Below are positions 1 through 7,849 of a stretch of DNA of 34,188 bases, piece after piece. The notes beneath the pieces are model-generated. The model saw only the letters and a program-made list of their open reading frames with translations. It did not search any database and was not told the origin of the DNA. Within the stretch, counting starts at the first letter, position 1. Each line of letters begins with the position of its first letter. The DNA is from Deltaproteobacteria bacterium (GTDB lineage Bacteria; Desulfobacterota; Binatia; UBA12015): NCBI GenBank assembly GCA_016874795.1, contig VGTG01000052.1:1-34188 (forward strand), written 5' to 3'. Made by a program: the position numbers and the translations under genes.

Positions 1-1061
1 CCGCCGGAGAGTCGCTCGGAATCGTCGGGCCGAATGGGTCGGGGAAGTCGACGCTGCTCCGGCTCCTCGCCGGGACGGCGGTACCGACGACGGGCCGGGT
101 GGAGGCTCGGGCGTCGCTCGCTTCGCTCCTCGACCTCGGGGCCGGCATCCAGGTGCTGGAGAGCGGGCGCCAAAATGCCGAAGCCCTGCTCGTGCTCCAG
201 GCTGGACTGTCGCGCCGGGCAGCGCGCGAGCGCGTCCGCGAGGTGGAGGAGTTCGCCGACATCGGTGATTTTTTCGACCGTCCCGTACGGACGTACTCCG
301 ACGGCATGCGGCTCCGCCTGGGCTTCGCGTCGATCACGCTGCTCGAGCCCGAGGTCTTGATCACGGACGAGATCATCGTCGTCGGCGACGAGGCGTTTCA
401 GCGGAAGTGTGCCCTCTGGATCGATCGCTTTCTCGCGCGCGGCGGCACGCTCGTCCTCTGCTCGCACGATCTCGCGCAAGTGCAGAGCCTCTGCGCGCGC
501 TCTCTTTGGCTCGACGGCGGACGGCCGATCGAGATCGGCGAGACGCGCGACGTCGTCCGCCACTATCGCGAGGCGATGGGGGCTTCGGCCGCGGGAGGAG
601 AGGAGGGCGGCGGCACTTCGGGCACGCGCCACGCCGTCGGCACGCTCGCGGGATTGCCGTTCGAGGTGGTCGACCTCCACATGCGCGACGGGGCGGGAAA
701 CGAGGTCCGTGAGCTCGAAGCTGGCGCGACCATCGTGGTCGAAGCCGACGTGCTCGCGCCGGCCGGGATTCCTCAGATCTTCATCGGAATCACGCGCGCC
801 GATCTCACGCCGGTCTACGGCGTCGCGAGCGACATGGAAAGCGCCGTTCCGACGGCGCTCGGCGGAGGTCGGTATCGCTACCGCCTCCGCTTCGAGAAGC
901 TACCGCTCACGGGAGGACGGTATCGTCTTCGCACGCACGCGCTCGACGAGACCGGAACTCGCCTCTACGATACCGTCGAGATCCCGTTCTCGGTTGCCGG
1001 CGACGACGGCGACGACGGCCTCGTCCGACTCGAAGCCGAGTGGCATCCGGACGAGTCATGA
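1..1061 (+). CDS. wzt: Wzt-type polysaccharide ABC transporter ATPase with C-terminal glycan-binding domain (5' truncated)
   Basis: The ATPase powers export of a lipid-linked polysaccharide through a Wzm-type permease at the inner membrane. The reading frame is open from base 3, and the first codons already lie in Walker A (GPNGSGKST, bases 27-53), so the true start is upstream of the window. The signature motif is YSDGM (294-308), Walker B ends in an Asp-Glu pair (366-371) and the H-loop His is at 465. After about codon 190 a beta-rich C-terminal domain of about 150 residues follows, as in Wzt proteins that recognise the non-reducing end of their glycan. The stop overlaps the wecB start as ATGA. 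One oddity is the signature motif, which has Asp where Wzt proteins usually have Ser (YSSGM, as in the second Wzt here at 24498-25724). The family call is firm; the substrate is unknown. Confidence 0.93.
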   Translation, partial: AGESLGIVGPNGSGKSTLLRLLAGTAVPTTGRVEARASLASLLDLGAGIQVLESGRQNAEALLVLQAGLSRRAARERVREVEEFADIGDFFDRPVRTYSDGMRLRLGFASITLLEPEVLITDEIIVVGDEAFQRKCALWIDRFLARGGTLVLCSHDLAQVQSLCARSLWLDGGRPIEIGETRDVVRHYREAMGASAAGGEEGGGTSGTRHAVGTLAGLPFEVVDLHMRDGAGNEVRELEAGATIVVEADVLAPAGIPQIFIGITRADLTPVYGVASDMESAVPTALGGGRYRYRLRFEKLPLTGGRYRLRTHALDETGTRLYDTVEIPFSVAGDDGDDGLVRLEAEWHPDES

Positions 1062-2200
1062 AGCTTCTCGCCGTCGTCGGGACGCGACCCGAGGCCATCA
1101 AGATGGCGCCGGTGATGCTCGAAGCGCGCCGTCGAGGGAGCGACGTCGAGGTATGCGCGACGGCGCAGCACCGGGGCATGCTCGATCAGGTTTTGCGCGT
1201 CTTCGGAATCACGCCGGAGCGCGACCTCGATCTGATGCGCCACGACCAGACGCTCGCGGACTTGAGCGCGCGCGCGCTGGTCGGGCTCGACGCGGTTCTC
1301 GCGGAGTCGCGTCCGGACTGGGTCCTCGTCCAGGGCGACACGACGACCGCGATGATCGCCGCGCTCGCCGCATTCTACCGACGAATCCCGGTCGGCCACG
1401 TCGAGGCGGGCCTGCGTACGCACGACCTCGATCGACCGTTCCCCGAGGAGCTGAACCGCGTGATCGCGGACGCGGTGAGCCGCGCGCGCTTCGTGCCGAC
1501 CGAGGGCGCGCGTGAAAACCTCCTTCGCGAGGGCATCGCGGGCGACACGATCTACGTGACCGGCAACACCGTCGTCGACGCGCTCCAGAGCGTGCTCGCG
1601 AACGACGACCGCACGGCACCGATCCCGGGCGTGCCGGCGCTCCAAGCGGGCGAGCGGCTCGTCCTCGTGACGGCGCATCGGCGCGAGAGCTTCGGCGAGG
1701 GCATGCAATCGATCGCACGCGCGATCGCACGGATCGCCGCTCTACATTCGGACGTGCGCGTCGTGTACCCGGTCCATCCGAATCCGAGCGTGCGTGCCGT
1801 GATGGGGCAGGTGCTCGAAGGCTTCGAGCGTGTGCACCTGATCGAGCCGCTCGACTACCTTCCGTTCGTTCGAACGATGTCGCGCGCGCACGTGATCCTG
1901 AGCGACTCCGGCGGCGTGCAGGAAGAGGCGCCCTCTCTCGGCGTACCGGCGCTCGTGCTGCGTGAGACGACGGAGCGACCCGAAGCGGTCGCGGCGGGCG
2001 CGGTTCGGCTGGTCGGCGTCGACGAGGAGGCGATCGTCGCCTCGGCGGATCTCCTCCTGCGCGACCCGGGCGAGCACGCGCGGATGGCGCGTGCGATGAA
2101 TCCGTACGGCGACGGGCGCGCTTCGGAGAGGATCCTCGCGATCCTGCGCGGCGAGCCCTGGGAGCCGTATCGGCCCGCCGGCATCGCGCCGAGCGAATGA
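1058..2200 (+). CDS. wecB: UDP-N-acetylglucosamine 2-epimerase (non-hydrolysing)
   Basis: This cytoplasmic enzyme interconverts UDP-GlcNAc and UDP-ManNAc, supplying ManNAc-type precursors for surface glycans. The 380-residue product is full length for the family. It starts with GTRPEAIK (residues 8-15), and the equivalents of the E. coli essential residues are visible: Asp94 in GDTTT, Glu116 in HVEAG, Glu130 in PFPEE and His207 in TAHRRE. DSGGVQEE and the late TERPEA motif close the UDP-binding site. The start is the ATG at 1058, which overlaps the upstream stop as ATGA; a longer in-frame reading from 1040 would only add residues before the conserved MKLLAVVGTRPE start. Its stop also overlaps the next gene, so the three genes are probably translationally coupled. 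The call is confident. Confidence 0.97.
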   Translation: MKLLAVVGTRPEAIKMAPVMLEARRRGSDVEVCATAQHRGMLDQVLRVFGITPERDLDLMRHDQTLADLSARALVGLDAVLAESRPDWVLVQGDTTTAMIAALAAFYRRIPVGHVEAGLRTHDLDRPFPEELNRVIADAVSRARFVPTEGARENLLREGIAGDTIYVTGNTVVDALQSVLANDDRTAPIPGVPALQAGERLVLVTAHRRESFGEGMQSIARAIARIAALHSDVRVVYPVHPNPSVRAVMGQVLEGFERVHLIEPLDYLPFVRTMSRAHVILSDSGGVQEEAPSLGVPALVLRETTERPEAVAAGAVRLVGVDEEAIVASADLLLRDPGEHARMARAMNPYGDGRASERILAILRGEPWEPYRPAGIAPSE

Positions 2201-3447
2201 GCACCGAGGTCCTCTACGCCGGGCAGCTCGTCGTCGTCCTGGTGGGAGGAGTGCTCGGAGGCTTCGCGCCGACTGCGGCGCTCCTCGCGGTCCTGATCGC
2301 GGCACCGATTCGCGTCGAGGTCTTCGCCGACGTCCAGATCGCGACTCTTCTCCTTCTCGGCGCCGTCGCCGGGCGAGCGCCTGCGATCGTGCGGGTGCTT
2401 CGCGAGGAGCCAGTGCTCCTCTTCGCGACGCTCGCATTCCCGCTCTGGATCGTCGCTTCGAGCGCCTGGGCGCACCAAGCGTGGTTCGTGTTCCCGCTCG
2501 CGGCGAAGTGGCTCGTCGTGACGCTTGCGGCCTGGCTCGCCGCGGCGGATCGCACCGCGGATCCGAGAATCCTCGTCGCGGGGGCCTTCGTCGCGATGGT
2601 GCCGCACGCCCTCTGGGGTGTCGGCGAGCGGCTGCAGATCATCACGCCGCTCGGCGAGCGCGAGGTTCTCGTAAACCGCGCGATCATCGTCGAGGGCGAG
2701 CTGCGCGGACGCGCGCTTTTCTGGCATCCAAACCGACTTGGCGAGTTCGTCGAGCAGATCGGGCTTTTCCTCGCCGGTGCGGGGCTCGGCGGCGTGCTGC
2801 CGTGGCTGTGTTCCGCGGGCGTCGCGATCGGCCTTCTCGGCGTGTGGGGCACGGGCTCGAACGGCAGCATGGCGACGCTCGGCGGCGGGATGCTCCTCGT
2901 CGCCGCGTGGATGTACGGGGCGCGCGCCTCCCTCCGCGTGAAGCGCGGCGCTCTCTGGCTCGGAGGACTCGCACTTCTCGGCGCAGCGGCGGTCGGCTAC
3001 TGGGCGCTCCACACGCACGGTGGCCTCGGTCCGCGCACCCGCGTCTTCGCCTTCGCGGCGAACCTCATCCGCGAGCATCCGTGGCTCGGCGTCGGCGGCG
3101 GCAACTGGTCGCTGATCGTCGGAGCGGCCGACCTGAAGATGAGCCGCTTCTGGTTCCGGGGTCACGCGCACTCGCTGCCGCTGCACGTCTGGGCGGAGCT
3201 CGGCGCAATCGGCCTGGCGCTCGCGGCGGCGCTCTTCGCGGCGCCGCTCTGGTCGGCCGGGCGGCGTTTCGGCGGCGTGTCGCGAGCGTGGTACGGGATC
3301 GGAGTCGGCGCGGCGTTCGCGGTGCTCGGCCTCCTCGCGCACAACGTCGTGCACTACTTCCTCCGCGACGCCGTCGACGGGATCGTGATGGGGCTGCTGC
3401 TCGGAACGACGGTCGCCGTCGCCCGTCGCGAAGCGACTTCGCCGTGA
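2197..3447 (+). CDS. O-antigen ligase/polymerase-type integral membrane protein
   Basis: The 416-residue product is very hydrophobic, with about ten to twelve predicted membrane segments. It has the Wzy_C/WaaL arrangement: a large periplasmic loop with an Arg-rich start (RTRVFAFAANLI), then EHPWLGVGGGNWS, then a His-containing GHAHSLPLHVWAELGAIGL stretch. In this family the loop either ligates finished glycan to a lipid acceptor or polymerises repeat units at the periplasmic face. Because the operon also encodes a Wzt ATPase (ABC-dependent export, which does not need a Wzy polymerase), a ligase role is the simpler inference. The ATG overlaps the wecB stop (ATGA), and its own stop overlaps a GTG start. 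WaaL and Wzy cannot be told apart by sequence alone. Confidence 0.85.
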   Translation: MSTEVLYAGQLVVVLVGGVLGGFAPTAALLAVLIAAPIRVEVFADVQIATLLLLGAVAGRAPAIVRVLREEPVLLFATLAFPLWIVASSAWAHQAWFVFPLAAKWLVVTLAAWLAAADRTADPRILVAGAFVAMVPHALWGVGERLQIITPLGEREVLVNRAIIVEGELRGRALFWHPNRLGEFVEQIGLFLAGAGLGGVLPWLCSAGVAIGLLGVWGTGSNGSMATLGGGMLLVAAWMYGARASLRVKRGALWLGGLALLGAAAVGYWALHTHGGLGPRTRVFAFAANLIREHPWLGVGGGNWSLIVGAADLKMSRFWFRGHAHSLPLHVWAELGAIGLALAAALFAAPLWSAGRRFGGVSRAWYGIGVGAAFAVLGLLAHNVVHYFLRDAVDGIVMGLLLGTTVAVARREATSP

Positions 3448-4598
3448 GCCGTCTCGCGCTCGTCGGACCGGTCCACCCGCTGCGCGGCGGCATCGCGCAG
3501 CACACCGCAGGGATCGCGCTCGAAGCGCGACGCCGCGGCCACGACGTTCGCGTCTTCTCGTATCGCCGCCTCTACCCGAAGATTCTCTTCCCCGGGCGAA
3601 CGCAGCTCGATCCGGGCGCGGCACCGATGGGTGTCCCGCGCGAGGTCGTCTCGGAGTCGATCGACTCGATCGCGCCGCGCTCATGGCTCGAGACCGCGCG
3701 CGAGGTCGCGGCGTGCCGGCCGAACGCGGTGTTCCTGCAGCGATGGCACCCGTTCTTCGCGCCGCCGCTCGCGCTCGTCGCTCGCCGTGCGCGCCGCGAC
3801 CGCATTCCGATCGTCTGGCTCGTGCACAACGCGCGTCCGCACGAAGGAGCCGGCTGGCCCTGGGGCCCGCTCCTGACACTCGGCTTCGATCCGCGCGATA
3901 CCTGCATCGTCCATGCGGAAGGAGAGCGCGCGACGCTCGCGGCGCTCGGCGTCGACTCCCCGGTGCGGCTCCTTCCCATGCCGACGCCTTCGCGCGTCGC
4001 GCGGATCGAGCGCGCCGAAGCGCGGCGCCGATTCGGGCTCGCGGACGACGTCGTGGTCTTTCTGTTCGTCGGCCACGTCCGCCGCTACAAGGGCGTCGAC
4101 GTCTTGCTCGAGGCGCTCGCCCGCCTTCCCGCCGAGGGACGCGCGTGGTGCGCGATCATCGCCGGGGAGTGGTACGTCGACCGCGAGCCCGCGATCGAGC
4201 GAGCGCGCCTGCCGCCGCTCGCGGGCCGCGTACGAATCGACGACCGCTTCCTCCCCGAGCACGATCTGTCCGCGTATCTCTCGGCGGCGGACGCGGTCGT
4301 GCTGCCGTACCGCGCCGGGACGCAGTCCGCCGTCGTGCCGCTCGCGTATGCGCACGGACGACCCGTCGTCACCACGCGGGTCGGCGGGATCGCGGAAGCC
4401 CTGCGGGAGGGCGAGACCGGGCTTCTCGTGCCGCCGGAGGATCCGGCGGCGCTCGCCGCGGCTCTCGACCGGGTGCGCCGCGGCCATCCGTTCTCGGCGG
4501 CGGCGATCGCGGAAGCGCACGCGCGTGCTTCGTTCGAGCCGTTCCTCGACCTCTTCGAGGAGCTTCGTCGCTCCGCACGGCCCGACGCCGAAACTTGA
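3444..4598 (+). CDS. Glycosyltransferase family 4 (GT-B fold), ATQSG-like subfamily
   Basis: This is probably a cytoplasmic, membrane-associated retaining glycosyltransferase that adds one sugar to the growing glycan. The start is the GTG at 3444, overlapping the upstream stop, which gives 384 residues. The N-terminal domain opens with LALVGPVHPLRGGIAQHT, a donor/acceptor cleft loop typical of GT-B enzymes. The C-terminal domain has LFVGHVRRYKGVDVLLEAL and a late TRVGGIAEAL nucleotide-sugar segment. The usual E-x7-E motif is replaced by AGTQSAVVPLAYA, as in a known variant GT4 group, so the canonical glutamates are missing. Neighbours are the ligase-like gene upstream and a GT4-GT2 fusion downstream. 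Donor and acceptor cannot be read from the sequence. Confidence 0.88.
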   Translation: MSRLALVGPVHPLRGGIAQHTAGIALEARRRGHDVRVFSYRRLYPKILFPGRTQLDPGAAPMGVPREVVSESIDSIAPRSWLETAREVAACRPNAVFLQRWHPFFAPPLALVARRARRDRIPIVWLVHNARPHEGAGWPWGPLLTLGFDPRDTCIVHAEGERATLAALGVDSPVRLLPMPTPSRVARIERAEARRRFGLADDVVVFLFVGHVRRYKGVDVLLEALARLPAEGRAWCAIIAGEWYVDREPAIERARLPPLAGRVRIDDRFLPEHDLSAYLSAADAVVLPYRAGTQSAVVPLAYAHGRPVVTTRVGGIAEALREGETGLLVPPEDPAALAAALDRVRRGHPFSAAAIAEAHARASFEPFLDLFEELRRSARPDAET

Positions 4599-4630
4599 CG
4601 GTTCCGGCTTCGATTCCATACTTCGGAAGC

Positions 4631-6835
4631 GTGCGGATCGCTGTCGTGGTGCACGGCTACCCGCCCCTCGAGCGCGGCGGCGTCGAGCGCGTCGCCGCAG
4701 AGCAGGCGGAAGCCCTCGCGGCGCGCGGCCATCGCGTCGCGGTCTTCACGCGCGCGGTCGACCCGGCGGCGGCGGAGGGCTCGGTCCGCGTCGAGACGGT
4801 CGGCGGGGTCGCGGTGCGGCGGGTCGTCGTCCACGGGCGCTCTCGGTCGCCCTTTCGCGAGTACTACGAAGGCGGGTTTCTCGACGAAGCGTTCCGCGGC
4901 TTCCTCGAAGATCTGCGCCCGGACGTCGTCCACGTGCAGCATCTCGTCGGACTTTCGACGCGGCTCGTCTCTCTCGCCCGCGAGGCCGGGATCCCTTGCG
5001 TCGTTTCGCTGCACGACGCCTTCTACCTCTGCCATCGGCTCTTCCTGCTCGATCGCCACGGCCAGCGTTGCCCCGGTCCGGATGCCGGGCTTCGCTGCGT
5101 CGACTGTCTGGCCGAGCACGGCGTCGGCGAGGCCGTGCGCCAGCGGTACGACGCGATGGCGAAGACGCTTGCCGCGGCCGAAGCCGTCCTCGCACCGTCC
5201 CCGTCGCTCGCACGGCGCTACGAGGAAGAGATGCCGTTCCTGGCGGGCCGCATCGAGATCGTCGAGCCGGGTCTGGCGCGCGTGCCGGCGGCGCGCCTGC
5301 AGCCCTCGCGCAGCTCGGACGGTCTCCGGCTCCTCTTCATCGGTACGTGGCTTCCGCACAAGGGGCTCGACGTACTGATCGAAGCCGTCGCGCGGCTGCC
5401 CGCCGGGCGCGTGCAGCTCGAGATCCGGGGCGCGCCCGTCGCGGGAAGCGAGCGCTGGCTGGCGGATCTCCGCGAGCGGAGCGCGTCTCTGCCCGTCGCG
5501 TGGCGCGGCGAGTTTCCGCCGGAGGATCTCGAAGACGTCCTCGCCGCCGCGGACGTGCTCGTTCTACCGTCGCGCTGCGAGGAGTCGTGGTCGCGCGTCG
5601 CTCGCGAAGCGCGCGCCGCGGGCCTCGCGGTCATCGCGACGGCGACCGGCGGCCCCGCCGACTGGCTCGAGCACGAGCGCGACGCTCTCCTGACTGCTTC
5701 CGCGTCGGTGGAGGAGCTCGCTTCGGCGATCGAGCGGCTCGCGAACGACCGGGCGCTGCTCGAAGCCCTGTCGCGGCCGGTCGACGTCCCGACGGTCGAG
5801 GTGACCGCGGGCCGTCTCGAGCGCGTCTTCCACCGCGCGATCCAGCGCTCGTCGGGTCGAGCCCGCGAGCGCCCTCGCGTCACGGTCGCGTACGTGACGA
5901 AGAACGGGGAGCCGTGGATCGAGGACTCGCTTGGGGCCGTGCGCGCGCAGCGCGGCGACTTCGAGCTCGCGGAGATCCTCGCGATCGATTCGAGCTCGAG
6001 CGACGCGACCGTCTCGACCCTCGAGCGCCACGGCGCCCGCGTCGTGCGGATCCCGGCCGAGGAGTTCGGCCACGGCCGTACCCGAAACCTCGCCGCACGC
6101 GAGGCGCGCGGCGACGTCGTCGCGTTCCTGACGCAGGATGCTTCGCCCGCGAACGAGCGCTGGCTGGACGAGCTCGTTCGAGCGCTCGTGGAAGATCCGC
6201 TGCGCGCGGGCGTCTGGAGCCGACATCTGCCGCGCCCCGACTGCCATCCGATGGAGCGGCGCGTGATCGCCGAGCATCCGCCCTTCCAGGACGACGCGAC
6301 GGGCGTGCGCGCGGCGCGCGGCAATCCCGACTACACGCTTCATCCCGAGCAGTACTACGTGTTCTCGAACAACGCCTCCGCGTTTCGCCGCGACGTTCTC
6401 TTGCGGTGGCCGTTTCCGGAGGTCGAGTTCGCCGAGGACCAGGCGTGGGCGAGGCGCGTGCTCGAGGCGGGCTGGAGAACGGCTCTCGTGCACGATTCCT
6501 TCGTCCGACACTCGCACGCGTACACGGCGTGGCAGAACCTCCGCCGCCACTTCGACCACGCGCGGGCGATGACGGAGGATCTCGGCCAGCGGGACGACTT
6601 CGGCCTCCTCGACGGCTGGCGCGCTTCTTTGCGCGAAGCGCGACGCGACCTCGAGTACTGTGCGCGCGACGAGGGCCGGCATCCGATCGCCGTCGGGCTT
6701 CGCTGGGGGATTCCGGCGACGCTCTATCATCTCGGTGCATTCGGCGGCCGCTGGCTCGGCGCGCGAGCGGGCGCGCTGCCGCGCCGTCTGCCGGCGTTCC
6801 TCTCCTTCCACGAGAGCGCGCGCGGCGCGCGGTGA
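4631..6835 (+). CDS. Bifunctional glycosyltransferase: GT4 domain fused to a rhamnosyltransferase-like GT2 domain
   Basis: The product has about 734 residues and two catalytic modules. Residues 1-400 are a GT-B/GT4 unit with HGYPPLERGGVE at the N-terminus, a Cys cluster around residues 135-160 (CPGP...CVDC), FIGTWLPHKGLDVLIEA, and the E-x7-E region CEESWSRVAREA. Residues from about 415 are a GT-A/GT2 unit with VAYVTKNGEPW, AIDSSSSD, the FGHGRTRNLAA segment seen in rhamnosyltransferase-like GT2 enzymes, and LTQDASP as the DxD-equivalent. Such fusions can add two successive sugars. The start is uncertain: GTG 4631 gives the typical MRIAVVVHGYPP beginning, whereas TTG 4595 overlaps the upstream stop (TTGA) but adds 12 atypical residues. 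Neither has a well-spaced ribosome binding site. Confidence 0.88.
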   Translation: MRIAVVVHGYPPLERGGVERVAAEQAEALAARGHRVAVFTRAVDPAAAEGSVRVETVGGVAVRRVVVHGRSRSPFREYYEGGFLDEAFRGFLEDLRPDVVHVQHLVGLSTRLVSLAREAGIPCVVSLHDAFYLCHRLFLLDRHGQRCPGPDAGLRCVDCLAEHGVGEAVRQRYDAMAKTLAAAEAVLAPSPSLARRYEEEMPFLAGRIEIVEPGLARVPAARLQPSRSSDGLRLLFIGTWLPHKGLDVLIEAVARLPAGRVQLEIRGAPVAGSERWLADLRERSASLPVAWRGEFPPEDLEDVLAAADVLVLPSRCEESWSRVAREARAAGLAVIATATGGPADWLEHERDALLTASASVEELASAIERLANDRALLEALSRPVDVPTVEVTAGRLERVFHRAIQRSSGRARERPRVTVAYVTKNGEPWIEDSLGAVRAQRGDFELAEILAIDSSSSDATVSTLERHGARVVRIPAEEFGHGRTRNLAAREARGDVVAFLTQDASPANERWLDELVRALVEDPLRAGVWSRHLPRPDCHPMERRVIAEHPPFQDDATGVRAARGNPDYTLHPEQYYVFSNNASAFRRDVLLRWPFPEVEFAEDQAWARRVLEAGWRTALVHDSFVRHSHAYTAWQNLRRHFDHARAMTEDLGQRDDFGLLDGWRASLREARRDLEYCARDEGRHPIAVGLRWGIPATLYHLGAFGGRWLGARAGALPRRLPAFLSFHESARGAR

Positions 6836-6852
6836 GTCCTCGGCGACGAGCG

Positions 6853-7842
6853 ATGAGCAGCGAAGTCCAGGTGAGCGTGATCGTGCCGAGCTACGAGCAC
6901 GTCTCTTACGTCGCGGAAGCGGTGCGCAGCGCGCTCGCACAGGGGGGCGTGTCGCTCGAGGTGATCGCGATCGACGACGGCTCTCGCGACGACAGCCTCG
7001 AGGTGCTGCGTGCGATCGAGGACCCGCGGCTCGTGGTCCTCGCGCAGGAGAATCGAGGTCTCTCGCGAACGCTGAATCGCGGCCTCGCGCGGGCGCGCGG
7101 GCAATACGTCAAGATGCTTCCCTCCGACGACGCGCTCGTTCCGGGCGCGCTCGCCCGCCAGGTCGCTGTCGCCGCCTCGGAGCAGCTCGCTCTGGTCTTC
7201 TCGCTGCCGCTCGTCGTCGACTCGGGGGGACGCCCGCTCGCGGATCCGGCGCCCCAGGCATGGTTCGACGTCGAGGGGCGTGACGAGCGCGCTCTCCTTC
7301 GAGCGCTGGTCGAGCGAAATCCGCTCTGCGCGCCGGGAGCGCTCTTCGACCGTGTGGCCGCGCAGGCGGTCGGCGGCTTCGATCCCTCGCTTCGCGTCGC
7401 CCAGGACTATGATCTCTGGCTTCGGCTTCTACCGGGCCGCCGGGCTCGCCTTCTTCCCGAGCGGCTCGTGGCCGTGCGCTGGCACGGCGCGAACCAGAGC
7501 GCGGTCGCCGACGAGTCGACGGAGAGCGAGCGCGCGTACTCACTGATCGGCGCGATCGGCCGCCTCGGCCTCGACGGCCTCGCGGCGTACTTCGGAACGG
7601 GCGAAACGGAGCCTCCTGCGGTCGCCGAGCGCGCGATCGCGCTCGCCCGTGCGTTGCTGCGCTCGAATCTCCGCGAGACGTGGCCGTTCGCCCGCCGTCT
7701 TCTCGTCGAAGCCCGCTCGCTCGGCGCTTCGCTTCCCGCTGCGTCCGAGCTCGAGCCGCTCCTTCGTCTCGCGCCGGAGCTCGCACGCGAGGGCGAGTGG
7801 AGCGACGTCCGCGGCGGCGGCCGGAGCGACGGAGCGTCGTGA
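6853..7842 (+). CDS. Glycosyltransferase family 2 (GT-A fold)
   Basis: The 329-residue product is an inverting-type GT2 enzyme, presumed cytoplasmic. It begins almost at once with VSVIVPSYEHVSYV, the nucleotide-binding strand, followed by VIAIDDGSRDDS, ENRGLSRTLNRGL and ARGQYVKMLPSDDAL. The last of these carries the metal-binding Asp pair in the position of DxD. A later RVAQDYDLWLRLL stretch is the usual ED/acceptor region, with Asp as the candidate base. The C-terminal 100 residues are helical and variable. The ATG lies 17 bases after the fusion gene's stop and 7 bases before the next start, so it belongs to the same operon. It probably transfers one sugar during repeat-unit assembly; the donor is unknown. 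Confidence 0.9.
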   Translation: MSSEVQVSVIVPSYEHVSYVAEAVRSALAQGGVSLEVIAIDDGSRDDSLEVLRAIEDPRLVVLAQENRGLSRTLNRGLARARGQYVKMLPSDDALVPGALARQVAVAASEQLALVFSLPLVVDSGGRPLADPAPQAWFDVEGRDERALLRALVERNPLCAPGALFDRVAAQAVGGFDPSLRVAQDYDLWLRLLPGRRARLLPERLVAVRWHGANQSAVADESTESERAYSLIGAIGRLGLDGLAAYFGTGETEPPAVAERAIALARALLRSNLRETWPFARRLLVEARSLGASLPAASELEPLLRLAPELAREGEWSDVRGGGRSDGAS

Positions 7843-7849
7843 GGACGTC

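Noticed and set aside
1855-3879. 674-codon minus-strand open frame
   Set aside because: It covers parts of three real plus-strand genes and has no membrane, signal or enzyme motifs.
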